19,937 nt of DNA from CAYWMP01 sp964459445 (GCA_964459445.1 CAYWMP010000110.1:1-19937), one strand, 5' to 3'; counted from the first letter of the stretch, positions 1 through 8,274 are shown. Made by a program: numbers and translations. Notes: generated by a model from the letters alone, not told the origin.

Positions 1-937
1 CTCCTATGGTATTAAGGATTAACACATCACAGTTATTCGCCCTTTCCCTGGGATCGCTCCGCAGGTTGACTGTAAGTCCCCGGGCCGCTGCAAAGTTTCG
101 AATTTCTTCGACTCGCTCGATGTTCCGCGGCGCCAGTATCAAAAAGAGATCCGGGAATTTCTGATGAAGACCTTTAAAGGCATCGAGAATATAGACCTCT
201 TCCCCTTCGTGTGTGCTGCCTACGACCCAGGGAATACGATTCATCAGGATACCGAGCGATCTAAACCAGCGTGCCCGCTCAGCATCAGCCATCAGTTCCC
301 AATCTCGGTCAAACTTGATATTCCCTATGGTCTGCACCCTGCCCGGCTTTATGCCAATTTCAATGAGCCTGGCCCTGTCAAGATCCGACTGCATCAGGCA
401 GGTTTCCAGTCCATTGAGCATAAAACGGGCTGCCAACCGAAACCTCTTGTAGGATCTAAAGGTTCTCGGTGAAATCCGCCCGTTTATGAGTATAGATCTA
501 ATGCCCCGCCTTTTCAGTTGATGGATGATTCCCGGCCACACATCGGTTTCAACGAGAATAAATATCTTGGGATTGGCGTGAGCGATGATCCTCCGATTCA
601 GCCACCAAAAATCCAAGGGCATGGTAATAATTTGATGTACCTGCCCTGATAGCTCTGTGTGAGCAATTTTCATTCCCTGGCGGGTTGCCACGGTGAAGAC
701 AATCCTATTGGCTGGATACCTCTCTTTAAGACTCTTCACTAAGGGGAGAGCGGAAACAACCTCGCCGATGGAGAGGGCATGTATCCAGATGCTTTGTTGA
801 GATGGCGACCCCTTCGGCAACCCCAAGCCCAGGCGTTCTCTAAGGTGTCTGTCCTTAAAAAGGGTTGCGATAGGGAGAATTGGGAAGGCTAGGACGGTCC
901 AGATGAAATGATATATGAAAAGAGACAACCTACGCAT
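1..937 (-). CDS. waaA: 3-deoxy-D-manno-octulosonic acid (Kdo) transferase, 3' end cut by window edge
   Basis: Transfers Kdo from CMP-Kdo to lipid IVA at the inner membrane, the step that joins lipid A to the LPS core. About 312 codons are visible without a stop, from ATG at 937 to the window edge; the family is usually about 420-430 residues, so the C-terminal quarter is missing. Seen in the translation: an N-terminal hydrophobic anchor (residues about 7-27), then IWIHALSIGE, whose Glu59 matches the family's catalytic Glu in the S-V-G-E motif, then IGNIKFD, VVGSTHEGEE and LILAPRN, the usual glycosyltransferase-B landmarks of WaaA. The start codon lies inside the last codons of the upstream kinase gene (8-bp overlap, ATGCGTAG), which suggests translational coupling. 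A second Kdo or core gene may lie beyond the edge. Confidence 0.93.
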   Translation of the reverse strand, partial: MRRLSLFIYHFIWTVLAFPILPIATLFKDRHLRERLGLGLPKGSPSQQSIWIHALSIGEVVSALPLVKSLKERYPANRIVFTVATRQGMKIAHTELSGQVHQIITMPLDFWWLNRRIIAHANPKIFILVETDVWPGIIHQLKRRGIRSILINGRISPRTFRSYKRFRLAARFMLNGLETCLMQSDLDRARLIEIGIKPGRVQTIGNIKFDRDWELMADAERARWFRSLGILMNRIPWVVGSTHEGEEVYILDAFKGLHQKFPDLFLILAPRNIERVEEIRNFAAARGLTVNLRSDPRERANNCDVLILNTIG

Positions 938-3161
938 TTGACGGCAACTCAATAATGAAACGGCTTCCTCGGGGCTTGTTGCTCTCTACTCTAATCGATC
1001 CGTCATGATCGCTGATTATCGTATTTACAATGGCAAGGCCCAATCCGGTCCCGTGCTTTTTGGTGGAAAAATAGGGTTCAAAAAGCCGGGCTCTGTTTTC
1101 CGGTGGTATACCCATTCCATCGTCTGCGACCTCAATTGTGATGGTTCCCTGCCCCGCGCTATAGGAGAGGTCGATATTGATTTCCCCTTTGCCGTCCGTG
1201 GCCTCAATGGCATTGTCCAACAGGTTGATCATGACCCTCTTCATTTGTTGTTTGTCGAATTTGAAAACAGGCGTCTCGGTGACTTGTTTAAATGTGATAT
1301 TGACATCCTTTTGCGTTTCTTTATAAAGGCTAAGGGAATCCCCTATGGTTTGACTGATATTATTAGGGGTGGGGTTTGATGTGGGCATACGGGCAAAACT
1401 GGAAAATTCATTAACGAGGCGTTTCAACTCCTCAACCTGATTGATAATCATGTTTGTGCATTCTTCAAAGACCTTCCCATCATCCTGAGCCACTTTTTCC
1501 CCATATCTCTTCTTCAATCTCTGGGCCGAGAGCTGAATGGGCGTTAGCGGATTCTTGACCTCATGGGCGATGCGTCTTGCCACTTCCCGCCATGCGGCCA
1601 TTCTCTGGGACCGTTCAATATCGGTCAGGTCTTCAAAAACGGCCACGAGTCCCAGATATTTCCCGGCGTCATCCCGGAGGATATTGAGGGAAATGAGCAG
1701 CGTCAGGCTTTTGTTCCTTACCGATAGCTTGATCTGACTCCTTAGGGAATCTTTCCTGCTCCGGTTCCGGTCCTCCAAAAATTCGTTGATTGACTTAAGT
1801 TGGTCTCCTCTAATGACCTCCTGATATCGTTTCCCCATGAGCCTTTTGGCATCTATATTCAACATCTTTTCAGCTGATTTATTGATGGTCAGTATACGAC
1901 CATCCGCATCCGCAGAAATGACCCCCGCGGCCACGTTCGCAAGCACAATCTCCATATAGAGCCGTCTTTGTTCCGACTCCACGTTGCTCCGAATGAGTTC
2001 CAGGTTCGTCTCTTCAAGCTGTTTTTTGCCGTTCTTCAAGTCGAGGGTCATTCTATTAAAAGAGTTGACCAGGATGCCCATCTCATCCTCTGCTTCCAAA
2101 TCAATGAAAAATTCATAGTCGCCCGAGGCAATGCGGTTCGTGCCCTCCGCCAACTCTTGAATGGGCACGGTAATGCCCTTTGAGAGATAAAACCCAAACC
2201 AAATGGAGGAGAATATGATCAGCAGTGTAACGATGGACAAGGTGATCATGTGGCTAATCTTGATGGGTTGTTTAAGCAACTTAAGCTGCCTGTATTCCTC
2301 CATGCCCCGTGATAGGGCTGCAAAACGCTTCACAAGAGTCCCCGGTATAAGCTTTTCGAGTACAATAAGGCCAACTACCGCCTTGGATTCGGTTCTTGAG
2401 AAGATAGGCACAATACCGCTCACCAGGTCGCCATGAACTGAGGATTGAATCTGGTGGGCATCCGTCCCCTCCTTAAAACTCTTTCTCAGGAGATCAAGAC
2501 CGGGATCGCTAAAGGGGGTTAAATCAACCCTTTCGGCCTGGGTACCTGCTCGAATCTCCATTTTTCTCGAATAGACCTTGATCGAAGTCAAATCGTATTC
2601 GATCCTCTTTTCATCGATGAATTTTTCGAGATCGTCTTTCTTTTTCACCAATATGTACCCTTCATGGGTGATAACACGGCTCATATTGTTCCCATGAGTC
2701 AATGCCTCGTCCACAGACCGATTGTAAAATTCCTGCGCAACTTCCAACGACTTCTTTAGAGACCTGTCTATGGGAAGATTAAACCAGTATTCGATGGACG
2801 TAGAAATGAACTGGACCGAGACAAAGAAAAGGATCATCGTTGGCAGGAGTGAAAGGGTTACAAAGGCCAGCACCAATTTGCTTCTCAGCCTTGCTCCCAT
2901 AATCCGTTTTTTCCTCTCAAAGAGAAGCTTGACCAGGTTTCTCATGGTCAGAAAGAGGAGGAGGAGCAGCAGGATGACATTAATGTTGATAAGGGCAAAG
3001 ATGAGGATGCTGCCGGATACGGGCAAATTCAGACCCAGATCAAAGACCTTGACGCCGAGATAGGTCAGGGCAGATATAACTATCGTGATGGAGACGATGA
3101 TATACCGCTCCCTGCGTCGTCTTTGTCGGTCCTGTTGTTCTGCTTCCAGATAGGTTTTCAT
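930..3161 (-). CDS. ntrY: NtrY-like membrane sensor histidine kinase
   Basis: Two-component sensor that autophosphorylates a His and passes the phosphate to a response regulator, normally NtrX, a sigma-54 activator. Residues are numbered from ATG 3161 (743 aa): transmembrane segments near 20-38, 50-73 and 95-117, a roughly 185-residue extracytoplasmic sensor region, a fourth transmembrane segment near 303-325, HAMP about 326-375, PAS about 400-510, HisKA with phospho-acceptor His533 in RIAHEVKNPLTP, and HATPase_c with N-box NLLDNAIEA, DDGMGI and GTGLGL. All catalytic boxes are intact. An in-frame TTG at 3206 would add 15 residues and overlap the upstream gene; ATG 3161 leaves a 7-bp gap and is preferred, although neither has a strong ribosome binding site. 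It sits between a DUF4390 gene and waaA. No response regulator gene is adjacent inside the window. The NtrY architecture is clear; the signal sensed is unknown. Confidence 0.88.
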   Translation of the reverse strand: MKTYLEAEQQDRQRRRRERYIIVSITIVISALTYLGVKVFDLGLNLPVSGSILIFALININVILLLLLLFLTMRNLVKLLFERKKRIMGARLRSKLVLAFVTLSLLPTMILFFVSVQFISTSIEYWFNLPIDRSLKKSLEVAQEFYNRSVDEALTHGNNMSRVITHEGYILVKKKDDLEKFIDEKRIEYDLTSIKVYSRKMEIRAGTQAERVDLTPFSDPGLDLLRKSFKEGTDAHQIQSSVHGDLVSGIVPIFSRTESKAVVGLIVLEKLIPGTLVKRFAALSRGMEEYRQLKLLKQPIKISHMITLSIVTLLIIFSSIWFGFYLSKGITVPIQELAEGTNRIASGDYEFFIDLEAEDEMGILVNSFNRMTLDLKNGKKQLEETNLELIRSNVESEQRRLYMEIVLANVAAGVISADADGRILTINKSAEKMLNIDAKRLMGKRYQEVIRGDQLKSINEFLEDRNRSRKDSLRSQIKLSVRNKSLTLLISLNILRDDAGKYLGLVAVFEDLTDIERSQRMAAWREVARRIAHEVKNPLTPIQLSAQRLKKRYGEKVAQDDGKVFEECTNMIINQVEELKRLVNEFSSFARMPTSNPTPNNISQTIGDSLSLYKETQKDVNITFKQVTETPVFKFDKQQMKRVMINLLDNAIEATDGKGEINIDLSYSAGQGTITIEVADDGMGIPPENRARLFEPYFSTKKHGTGLGLAIVNTIISDHDGSIRVESNKPRGSRFIIELPSNA

Positions 3162-3168
3162 ATCGATT

Positions 3169-3735
3169 TTAATACCTGAAATCGATTGCTGCCCAATCCG
3201 TTTCAAAGTCCCAAAGGGATAGAAAGAAAAGGATGTAGTGCAAGTAAAAGGGCAGCCTTATGCTATCAAGCTCTGCCATCATACGAATCTGATATTCGCC
3301 CCCCTTTTGCAGGCTATGCAGCAGCGTGACCTTCAACGCAACGACCTCTGCCATGAGCTGCTTGGCTTCCTCAAGGCTGTTGACCGTGACTGTCTTGTTT
3401 TTTTCCTCTCTCAGTCTTATTTCATAGATTTTCTTCAGGTTATCGTACTTGATGCTGTGGTTGAATTCTAGACCTGCGATCTTCTGGTCCCACCAAAATC
3501 CTCTCTTCCTGTAGAGATCGACAAAGAAGGTAAAGCTGGTTTCGATGCCGCTCTGTATTGCCCTTTCCATACCCTCTGTGAAGCAATCTAACACGGTGAA
3601 GTAGACGAGAAGATGGTCCCTTGTGTTGGTTACGACGATGTCTGAAATGTTGGCTTCCTTGGCTGAGGAGGGTGAGGCCGGCAGTGAAATAGCCAAACAG
3701 AGAATTAAAAGAAATCTCTTGATGTTGTTCTTCAT
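3169..3735 (-). CDS. DUF4390 family exported protein
   Basis: Small protein of the DUF4390 family, function not established; genes of this family are commonly found directly upstream of NtrY-type kinases, as here. From ATG 3735 it is 188 residues: a signal peptide (KNN-IKRFLLILCLAISLPA, then SPSSA with possible cleavage near residue 25), followed by a mostly beta-type domain with SDIVVTNTRDHLLVYFTV near the start and a C-terminal stretch rich in aromatics (LPFYLHYILFFLSLWDFETDW). The reading frame stays open upstream to a TTG at 3828, but the extra 31 residues would bury the signal peptide, so the ATG is chosen; its ribosome binding site is weak. The stop is 7 bp before the kinase ATG, so the two are probably co-transcribed. 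Likely periplasmic or membrane-associated, perhaps a partner of the kinase sensor region (inference). Confidence 0.72.
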   Translation of the reverse strand: MKNNIKRFLLILCLAISLPASPSSAKEANISDIVVTNTRDHLLVYFTVLDCFTEGMERAIQSGIETSFTFFVDLYRKRGFWWDQKIAGLEFNHSIKYDNLKKIYEIRLREEKNKTVTVNSLEEAKQLMAEVVALKVTLLHSLQKGGEYQIRMMAELDSIRLPFYLHYILFFLSLWDFETDWAAIDFRY

Positions 3736-3922
3736 AGATTGGGTATCAGAGAGGATATAGGGGATTTTGTTAGAGATGATAGCCAAGAGGGGTCCGAAAT
3801 GCAATAAATATCCCTCGGGCCTGATCAACCATTAAGGCATCATCTCCCCGCTGGGGCGGGATCTTCAATTGATATCTAATACATCGCCCGTAATCAGGAA
3901 CCCACCATGACCTCTTTGTTTA

Positions 3923-3950
3923 ATTATCGATACTTAAAATGGACGGTGAA
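3923..3950 (-). promoter_or_regulatory. Possible sigma-70-type promoter for DUF4390-ntrY-waaA
   Basis: On the minus strand TTCACC (3950-3945) and GATAAT (3928-3923) are separated by 16 bp; they match the -35 and -10 consensus at 4/6 and 5/6 positions. It lies downstream of the lpxC terminator, where this operon would need its own promoter. The leader to ATG 3735 would be about 180 nt, rather long, so confidence is low. Confidence 0.3.
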
Positions 3951-4035
3951 TAAAGGCTTGGGCAGGTTGATCAGGCCCTCAAGGTGATTCGAGTCATGCA
4001 GGAAAGAAAGGGACACGAGTGAGGGGGTCGCGCTC

Positions 4036-4069
4036 TAAATAGAAAAGCACCCACGGGGATGGGTGCTTT
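4036..4069 (-). terminator. Rho-independent terminator of lpxC
   Basis: Perfect 10-bp stem AAAGCACCCA / TGGGTGCTTT (4044-4053 with 4060-4069) with a 6-nt loop. On the minus strand it is followed by the T-rich run TTTTCTATTT. It lies 36 bp past the lpxC stop codon, in the right orientation, and separates lpxC from the DUF4390-ntrY-waaA operon. Confidence 0.85.
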
Positions 4070-4104
4070 GCAAAGGTCTAGGGGTTCTAGCTGTTGTGTA
4101 TTAT

Positions 4105-5034
4105 TTAGGCGGGAACAGCGTCCAGTGAACCAAAGGCAGGTATCCTAACACTGTTTTCCGTGCATTCCTCGGGGTTGTTGAATGTTAGGGTCTTCCATGA
4201 TTTTTTGTTTTCCATGAGTCGGTGTAACATGGTCTGATTTAGCATATGACCCGATTTTTCAACCACAAAATTGCCAATGACGGGCGCCCCCACCAGGGCT
4301 AGATCGCCAATAAAATCGAGGATCTTGTGTCTTACAAATTCATTCCTATAACGAAGACCATCCTCGTTGAGGATTTTGAAATCATCGATGACGATCGCAT
4401 TATCCAGAGATCCGCCCTTCCCAAGCCCGTTCTCTCTCAGAAACTGCATATCTTTTAAAAACCCGAAGGTTCTGGCCCTGCTTATTTCCTTAACAAAATC
4501 CTTTCCGGAAAAGCATATTTCATAGTTCTGATTTCTTAAGAGGGGATGGGTGAAGTCGATGGTATAACATATTCTCAATTCTTTGGATGGCGATACTTTG
4601 ATGAATTTATTTCCATCACCGACCTTCATCGTCTTCTTGATAACGATGAAATTTTTAGGCGCCTTTTGTTCTCTGATACCCGTGCTTTTGAGCAGGAAAA
4701 TAAATGGGCCGCAGCTTCCGTCCATGGCCGGAACCTCCGGTCCGTCCAACTCCACGGTTGCATTATCAATGCCCAAACCATAAAAGGCGGCCATCAGGTG
4801 CTCAACAGTGCTAACCCTTGATCCATTGTTTCCTATGGTCGTTGAGAGATTCGTATCAATGACGCTTTCATAGTTCGCCTTAATGGGGTCATGCCCGATC
4901 AAATCCGTTCGTTTAAACTCAATTCCAAAGTCAGGTGGCGCAGGCTTTATGGTTAATCGAATTCTGTGACCAGAATGAAGACCAATACCCGTGCAGCTCA
5001 CCTCTTCTTGCAAAGTCCGCTGCCTGTAATCCAA
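4105..5034 (-). CDS. lpxC: UDP-3-O-acyl-N-acetylglucosamine deacetylase
   Basis: Zinc amidase that removes the N-acetyl group from UDP-3-O-acyl-GlcNAc, the committed step of lipid A synthesis, in the cytoplasm. At 309 residues it is full length. Seen: GIGLHSG near the N-terminus; VEHLMAA with Glu78 (general base) and zinc ligand His79; RHKILDFIGDL with zinc ligands His236 and Asp240; SGHMLNQ with catalytic His263. All key residues are present. The start is TTG at 5034, decided by an AAGGAG ribosome binding site 6-7 bases upstream; no ATG fits as well. It is transcribed alone: a strong terminator follows, and a 355-bp regulatory region with a sigma-54-type promoter precedes it. Product is certain; regulation is inferred. 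Confidence 0.97.
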   Translation of the reverse strand: MDYRQRTLQEEVSCTGIGLHSGHRIRLTIKPAPPDFGIEFKRTDLIGHDPIKANYESVIDTNLSTTIGNNGSRVSTVEHLMAAFYGLGIDNATVELDGPEVPAMDGSCGPFIFLLKSTGIREQKAPKNFIVIKKTMKVGDGNKFIKVSPSKELRICYTIDFTHPLLRNQNYEICFSGKDFVKEISRARTFGFLKDMQFLRENGLGKGGSLDNAIVIDDFKILNEDGLRYRNEFVRHKILDFIGDLALVGAPVIGNFVVEKSGHMLNQTMLHRLMENKKSWKTLTFNNPEECTENSVRIPAFGSLDAVPA

Positions 5035-5089
5035 TTTCAGCTCCTTGTTTTAATGGGATACTACTGGTGTAGGTGTTTGTGAAACCTTT

Positions 5090-5106
5090 AGCAAGCACTA
5101 TGCCAA
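5090..5106 (-). promoter_or_regulatory. Sigma-54 (-24/-12) promoter candidate for lpxC
   Basis: Minus strand reads TTGGCATAGTGCTTGCT. Against the sigma-54 consensus TTGGCACG-N4-TTGCW it matches all six bases of TTGGCA and all five of TTGCW; only the two bases after TTGGCA differ. The invariant GG and GC are at the required spacing. The predicted start of transcription is near 5079, giving a leader of about 45 nt before the lpxC TTG. No better sigma-70 pair was found in the gap. Confidence 0.65.
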
Positions 5107-5218
5107 TTTCCGATTTTCTTAAAAATTCCAATAAAATACCTTCAACTGCCTGATATCTCGTTCCTATTTTTTTTATTTTTGAGTGGTATTCCTGGATTAT
5201 GCGAATTCTCGGCTTCTA

Positions 5219-5242
5219 AAGTGTGGTAATCAGACCACACTT
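5219..5242. promoter_or_regulatory. Palindrome, candidate enhancer (activator) site for the lpxC promoter
   Basis: Perfect 9-bp inverted repeat AAGTGTGGT / ACCACACTT (5219-5227 and 5234-5242) around 6 bases. Its centre is about 150 bp upstream of the predicted sigma-54 start, within the usual range for sites bound by sigma-54 activators. The RNA form could be a hairpin after the DUF6178 gene, but no T-run follows on the minus strand, so a terminator is less likely. Confidence 0.5.
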
Positions 5243-5389
5243 AAAAGATAAAAAATCACATATTTCCCAAATTCTTTCCATTTTTCATGACTCAAACTCG
5301 TTCTGGCCGAATATCGAACTTGGACTAGACGGAAGCGCGTTCAGAATGGGATGGATTCAATCGTTCAATACCAATTTCTCAGTGCTCTT

Positions 5390-7099
5390 CTAGGGAGGAG
5401 TGATTGTGATGAATCTCGAGTATCTCTCATCTAAATTATCCAGCTTAATCCTTTCATATTCCTTGCGAAAATCTTCCCATATCAGCGACAGGGCATTTTT
5501 TAGAATCGAGACCGCTTCTTGGTCAGCGCCTGATGCATAGGCCACGAAATCTCGAATAAAGACTTCTTTAAAGCCACTCATCCTATAGGGAGGAACCACA
5601 TCATCCCCGGCCCTTAATATTTTAAACAGCCTTTTGGCCTGACCTTTGGATATTTCAGAAAATGAGGGTTCCAACCCCAACTTAATACGGCCCCATAGGT
5701 TAAACAGGAGTCGCCGGAACGTAATATCCCGGGCATTGCCTAGATCTCCCCGGAATGATGGATATTCGGCCGCCAGCCTTTCTAAAAGGCCATCCAAGAC
5801 CATTAGACTGCGCAGAATCTTGAGACAATCCCCTATTTCTGAGAGGGATTCAAATTCCTTGTAAGCATCATCTCCCTGCATTCCACTGTAAACACTCGGC
5901 CTCTTCGCGAGGATTCCTGTCAATGTCCCCCCCCAGTGTTCTCCCCAAAAATCATATTCAAGATCATGGTTGTGAAACCAACTACCCCTTACCCATCGTT
6001 CAGCCTCCCATTTCAGGTTTAGCGCCTGGCCGAATCCCAGACGAAAAAGTGCCGTGAGTGAATACCGTCTTACAGTCTCTTCCCCTAGGGCAATGTTACC
6101 GCCGCACAGTCTTTCAAGGGCAAGGTTTAAATAACCGGCGGCCTTCTGACAGGTTTTTATCAAAACATCAAGTTCGTTGAAAACGAGACCATCGGCAGAC
6201 ATGATCTGATTGCAGAGGCCTGCAAATTCAGTGCGTACTCTATCGAGCAACCGAGGATCTGTTACCCTTGATGCGACCTGCAAGAGCCTATTGCTTGAAG
6301 CGACCTCCCCCATAGGGATCAAAGGCGCCGGGCTTTGGATGTCTTCAAGTTTGAGAGGTTCCGGCAATACCCGAGATTTCTCAATCTGAAATGCATTTGG
6401 GTCCAAGTGCGAATAGATGGAAATCGCCTCTTCAAAGGGAAGAAAACCATGTTCCGAGAGTCGGAGGTTTCGCATACGGTACATTTGTTCTTCCAACTCG
6501 GCGGACTGTATGCCTGAAAGGCCCAGCAAAAGGTTCTGGTACTGCTTGAAGTCCTTCTGGGCCATAGTCCCGAGAATACCTTCCAGATCGGGCTGATCAT
6601 CAGGGTTGTATGCTCTAACGTGAAGTACGCCGTCCAGGCTGAAAAAACCCTTAGGAAGATCATAGACATCATCCTCGGAATCGAGGAACACCACCTCAAC
6701 GTTCTTCAGGAAATGGTAATGGGCCAGGGCTCTGCCGGTCCCGAGAAACCATTTGACCAGTTTGGATCCGTCAGCCCTATGGAGCAGGCTCAGCCAGGTT
6801 GATACCTGTTTTAAATCCGGTCGATCCTTTTTCCAGATCTCTAAATCGAGGAGATATTGCCACTGCTCCAGGGTACCCCATTCCAGGGCAGGCAAGCAAT
6901 CATCTTCGCCGATTTTTTTCACCATCCAGTAGAAATCTTCCTTAGAAAGGCCCTCGACCACTTCTCTGGATTTCTTTAGTTCAAGAATGCGGTCTAGGAT
7001 CTGCTTCCCTGATAAACCCCGAAGATCCCTCACAAGGGCAATGCCTTCCCTTTGTGCCGGCCTTTTTTCTGATATGCTTATGACTTTCCTTTCTTTCAT
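5390..7099 (-). CDS. DUF6178 family protein, function unknown
   Basis: Protein of 569 residues from ATG 7099; it resembles the DUF6178 family, which I associate mainly with Desulfobacterota. No catalytic motif is recognised. Seen: no signal peptide or membrane segment; a predominantly helical sequence; a central stretch around MRNLRLSEHGFLPFEEAISIY, which is the part I recognise as family-like; an aromatic stretch rich in Trp, His and Asp (WVRGSWFHNHDLEYDFWGEHW). It is likely cytoplasmic. An in-frame TTG at 7108 is possible, but the AGGT upstream sits too close to it and suits ATG 7099 better. It follows the GDP-mannose genes with a 92-bp gap and precedes the lpxC regulatory region, so it may end that transcript. 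No function is proposed. Confidence 0.75.
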   Translation of the reverse strand: MKERKVISISEKRPAQREGIALVRDLRGLSGKQILDRILELKKSREVVEGLSKEDFYWMVKKIGEDDCLPALEWGTLEQWQYLLDLEIWKKDRPDLKQVSTWLSLLHRADGSKLVKWFLGTGRALAHYHFLKNVEVVFLDSEDDVYDLPKGFFSLDGVLHVRAYNPDDQPDLEGILGTMAQKDFKQYQNLLLGLSGIQSAELEEQMYRMRNLRLSEHGFLPFEEAISIYSHLDPNAFQIEKSRVLPEPLKLEDIQSPAPLIPMGEVASSNRLLQVASRVTDPRLLDRVRTEFAGLCNQIMSADGLVFNELDVLIKTCQKAAGYLNLALERLCGGNIALGEETVRRYSLTALFRLGFGQALNLKWEAERWVRGSWFHNHDLEYDFWGEHWGGTLTGILAKRPSVYSGMQGDDAYKEFESLSEIGDCLKILRSLMVLDGLLERLAAEYPSFRGDLGNARDITFRRLLFNLWGRIKLGLEPSFSEISKGQAKRLFKILRAGDDVVPPYRMSGFKEVFIRDFVAYASGADQEAVSILKNALSLIWEDFRKEYERIKLDNLDERYSRFITITPP

Positions 7100-7149
7100 G
7101 GTCTGCAACCTAAAATCGATTACTCATGTAGTCATTGAAAACCGGTGAT

Positions 7150-7166
7150 TTGCCGCACTGCGGCAA
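7150..7166. other. Short hairpin between manC-like gene and DUF6178 gene
   Basis: TTGCCGC / GCGGCAA, 7-bp perfect stem around ACT. No T-run follows on the minus strand, so it is not a classical terminator; it could be an RNA processing or attenuation element, or chance. Confidence 0.35.
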
Positions 7167-7191
7167 CTGCGATGGGCTTGGATAGCTTGAA

Positions 7192-8274
7192 TTATGGTTT
7201 GTCTTGGGTTTTCTTCACGAGGTCTTTGATTTCTTCGATCCGGTCTTTAGGGGCAATCAGGGTCCGTTTACCAGCCCGCACAATAACGAGGTCCTTGACG
7301 GCGGTCAGCATAACCGTCTCATCGGTATCCTCACAAAAGATCAGGTTCCCTGATGCATCCAAAGTGAAGATCTTCCCCCGATAGGCGTTTTTTAGCCGGT
7401 CCCTCTCAAGATAGTCTTCCAAGGCCAGCCAACCGCCCACATCCGACCAAGAAAAAGTACACCCCACGCATTGAACCCCTGATGCGCCTTCCATGACCCC
7501 ATAGTCTATTGAAACGGTTTCTAGGGGCTCGAAGGCCTTTTTGAGGGCATCGTGCCATTGGGGTGTGCCGTCGAATTTGACGGCCTCAGATATGGCATTT
7601 AGGTGTTGAGGCAACTGTCTCTCCATCTCCGCGAGGATGGTCTTCGTTTTCCAGACAAACATGCCCGAATTCCATTGAAAACGTCCTGACTCTACATAAT
7701 CACGAGCGGTTCTAATATCCGGTTTTTCTTTGAAACCCTTGAGCCGATAATGCACGATGCCATCGTCCTCATCCAGTTTTTGGCCGAGCTCTAGATAGCC
7801 ATAGCCTGTAGCTGGAAAGGTCGGCTCGATTCCCAATGTATAAAGCACCGGACCTTTACCGGCCTGACGAACGGCGGAGAGGATCGTCCTTTGAAAAAGG
7901 TCTACGGGCTCTATCATATGATCCGCTGTAAGGGTGATAACTATCGGATCCCCGAAGCGTTTCCGGCAAAGGACCGCACCGAGACAGACCGCTGCGGCCG
8001 TATCTCTCCGAAAGGGTTCCCCAAGGACATTTTCAGGGGGGATCTCCGGCAATTGTTCACGAACCAGCTCCACAAAATCTGCATTGGTGAGAACCAATAT
8101 TCGTTGATTGGAGACAAAGCCCGCGACACGATCATAACTCTTCTGAAGCAAACTCCGATCACCGAACAATTTCAAAAACTGTTTGGGTTTCTCCGCCGTG
8201 CTTACCGGCCAGAATCGGGTTCCCGCTCCTCCGGCCATGATCACAACCACCATGTCTTTATCATCTTTCGTCAT
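7192..8274 (-). CDS. manC: Mannose-1-phosphate guanylyltransferase
   Basis: Makes GDP-mannose from mannose-1-phosphate and GTP in the cytoplasm, the sugar donor for O-antigen, exopolysaccharide or other mannosylated products. At 360 residues it has only the nucleotidyltransferase domain, without the C-terminal isomerase domain found in the long bifunctional type. Seen: MAGGAGTRFWPVSTAEKPKQF, the signature loop of sugar-nucleotide transferases, near residues 13-32; LTADHMI; GYGYLELG; FKEKPD; WNSGMFVWK; SIDYGVMEG; WSDVGGW. These are the expected landmarks in the expected order. Start ATG 8274 has GGGGAG about 11 bases upstream. It follows the phosphomutase gene by 117 bp on the same strand; the two catalyse consecutive steps. 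Confidence 0.93.
   Translation of the reverse strand: MTKDDKDMVVVIMAGGAGTRFWPVSTAEKPKQFLKLFGDRSLLQKSYDRVAGFVSNQRILVLTNADFVELVREQLPEIPPENVLGEPFRRDTAAAVCLGAVLCRKRFGDPIVITLTADHMIEPVDLFQRTILSAVRQAGKGPVLYTLGIEPTFPATGYGYLELGQKLDEDDGIVHYRLKGFKEKPDIRTARDYVESGRFQWNSGMFVWKTKTILAEMERQLPQHLNAISEAVKFDGTPQWHDALKKAFEPLETVSIDYGVMEGASGVQCVGCTFSWSDVGGWLALEDYLERDRLKNAYRGKIFTLDASGNLIFCEDTDETVMLTAVKDLVIVRAGKRTLIAPKDRIEEIKDLVKKTQDKP

Larger units (their letters stand above)
3736..4104. other. Intergenic region between lpxC and the DUF4390-ntrY-waaA operon
   Basis: No convincing gene. It holds the lpxC terminator (4036-4069), a possible minus-strand promoter (3923-3950), and a short G+C-rich self-complementary stretch near 3846-3860 (CCCCGCTGGGG). 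A 20-codon reading frame starting at ATG 3832 (minus) has no supporting evidence. Confidence 0.6.
5035..5389. other. lpxC upstream regulatory region
   Basis: No gene. In the minus-strand direction it contains, from far to near: a palindrome (5219-5242), an A-rich tract (about 5162-5180, complement of a run of T), the -24/-12 element (5090-5106), a predicted leader of about 45 nt, and the AAGGAG ribosome binding site with the TTG start of lpxC. The gap is much longer than others in this gene block. Confidence 0.7.

Noticed and set aside
164..472. Open frame on the plus strand at the left edge
   Set aside because: It lies opposite the clear Kdo transferase reading frame and has no recognisable protein features.
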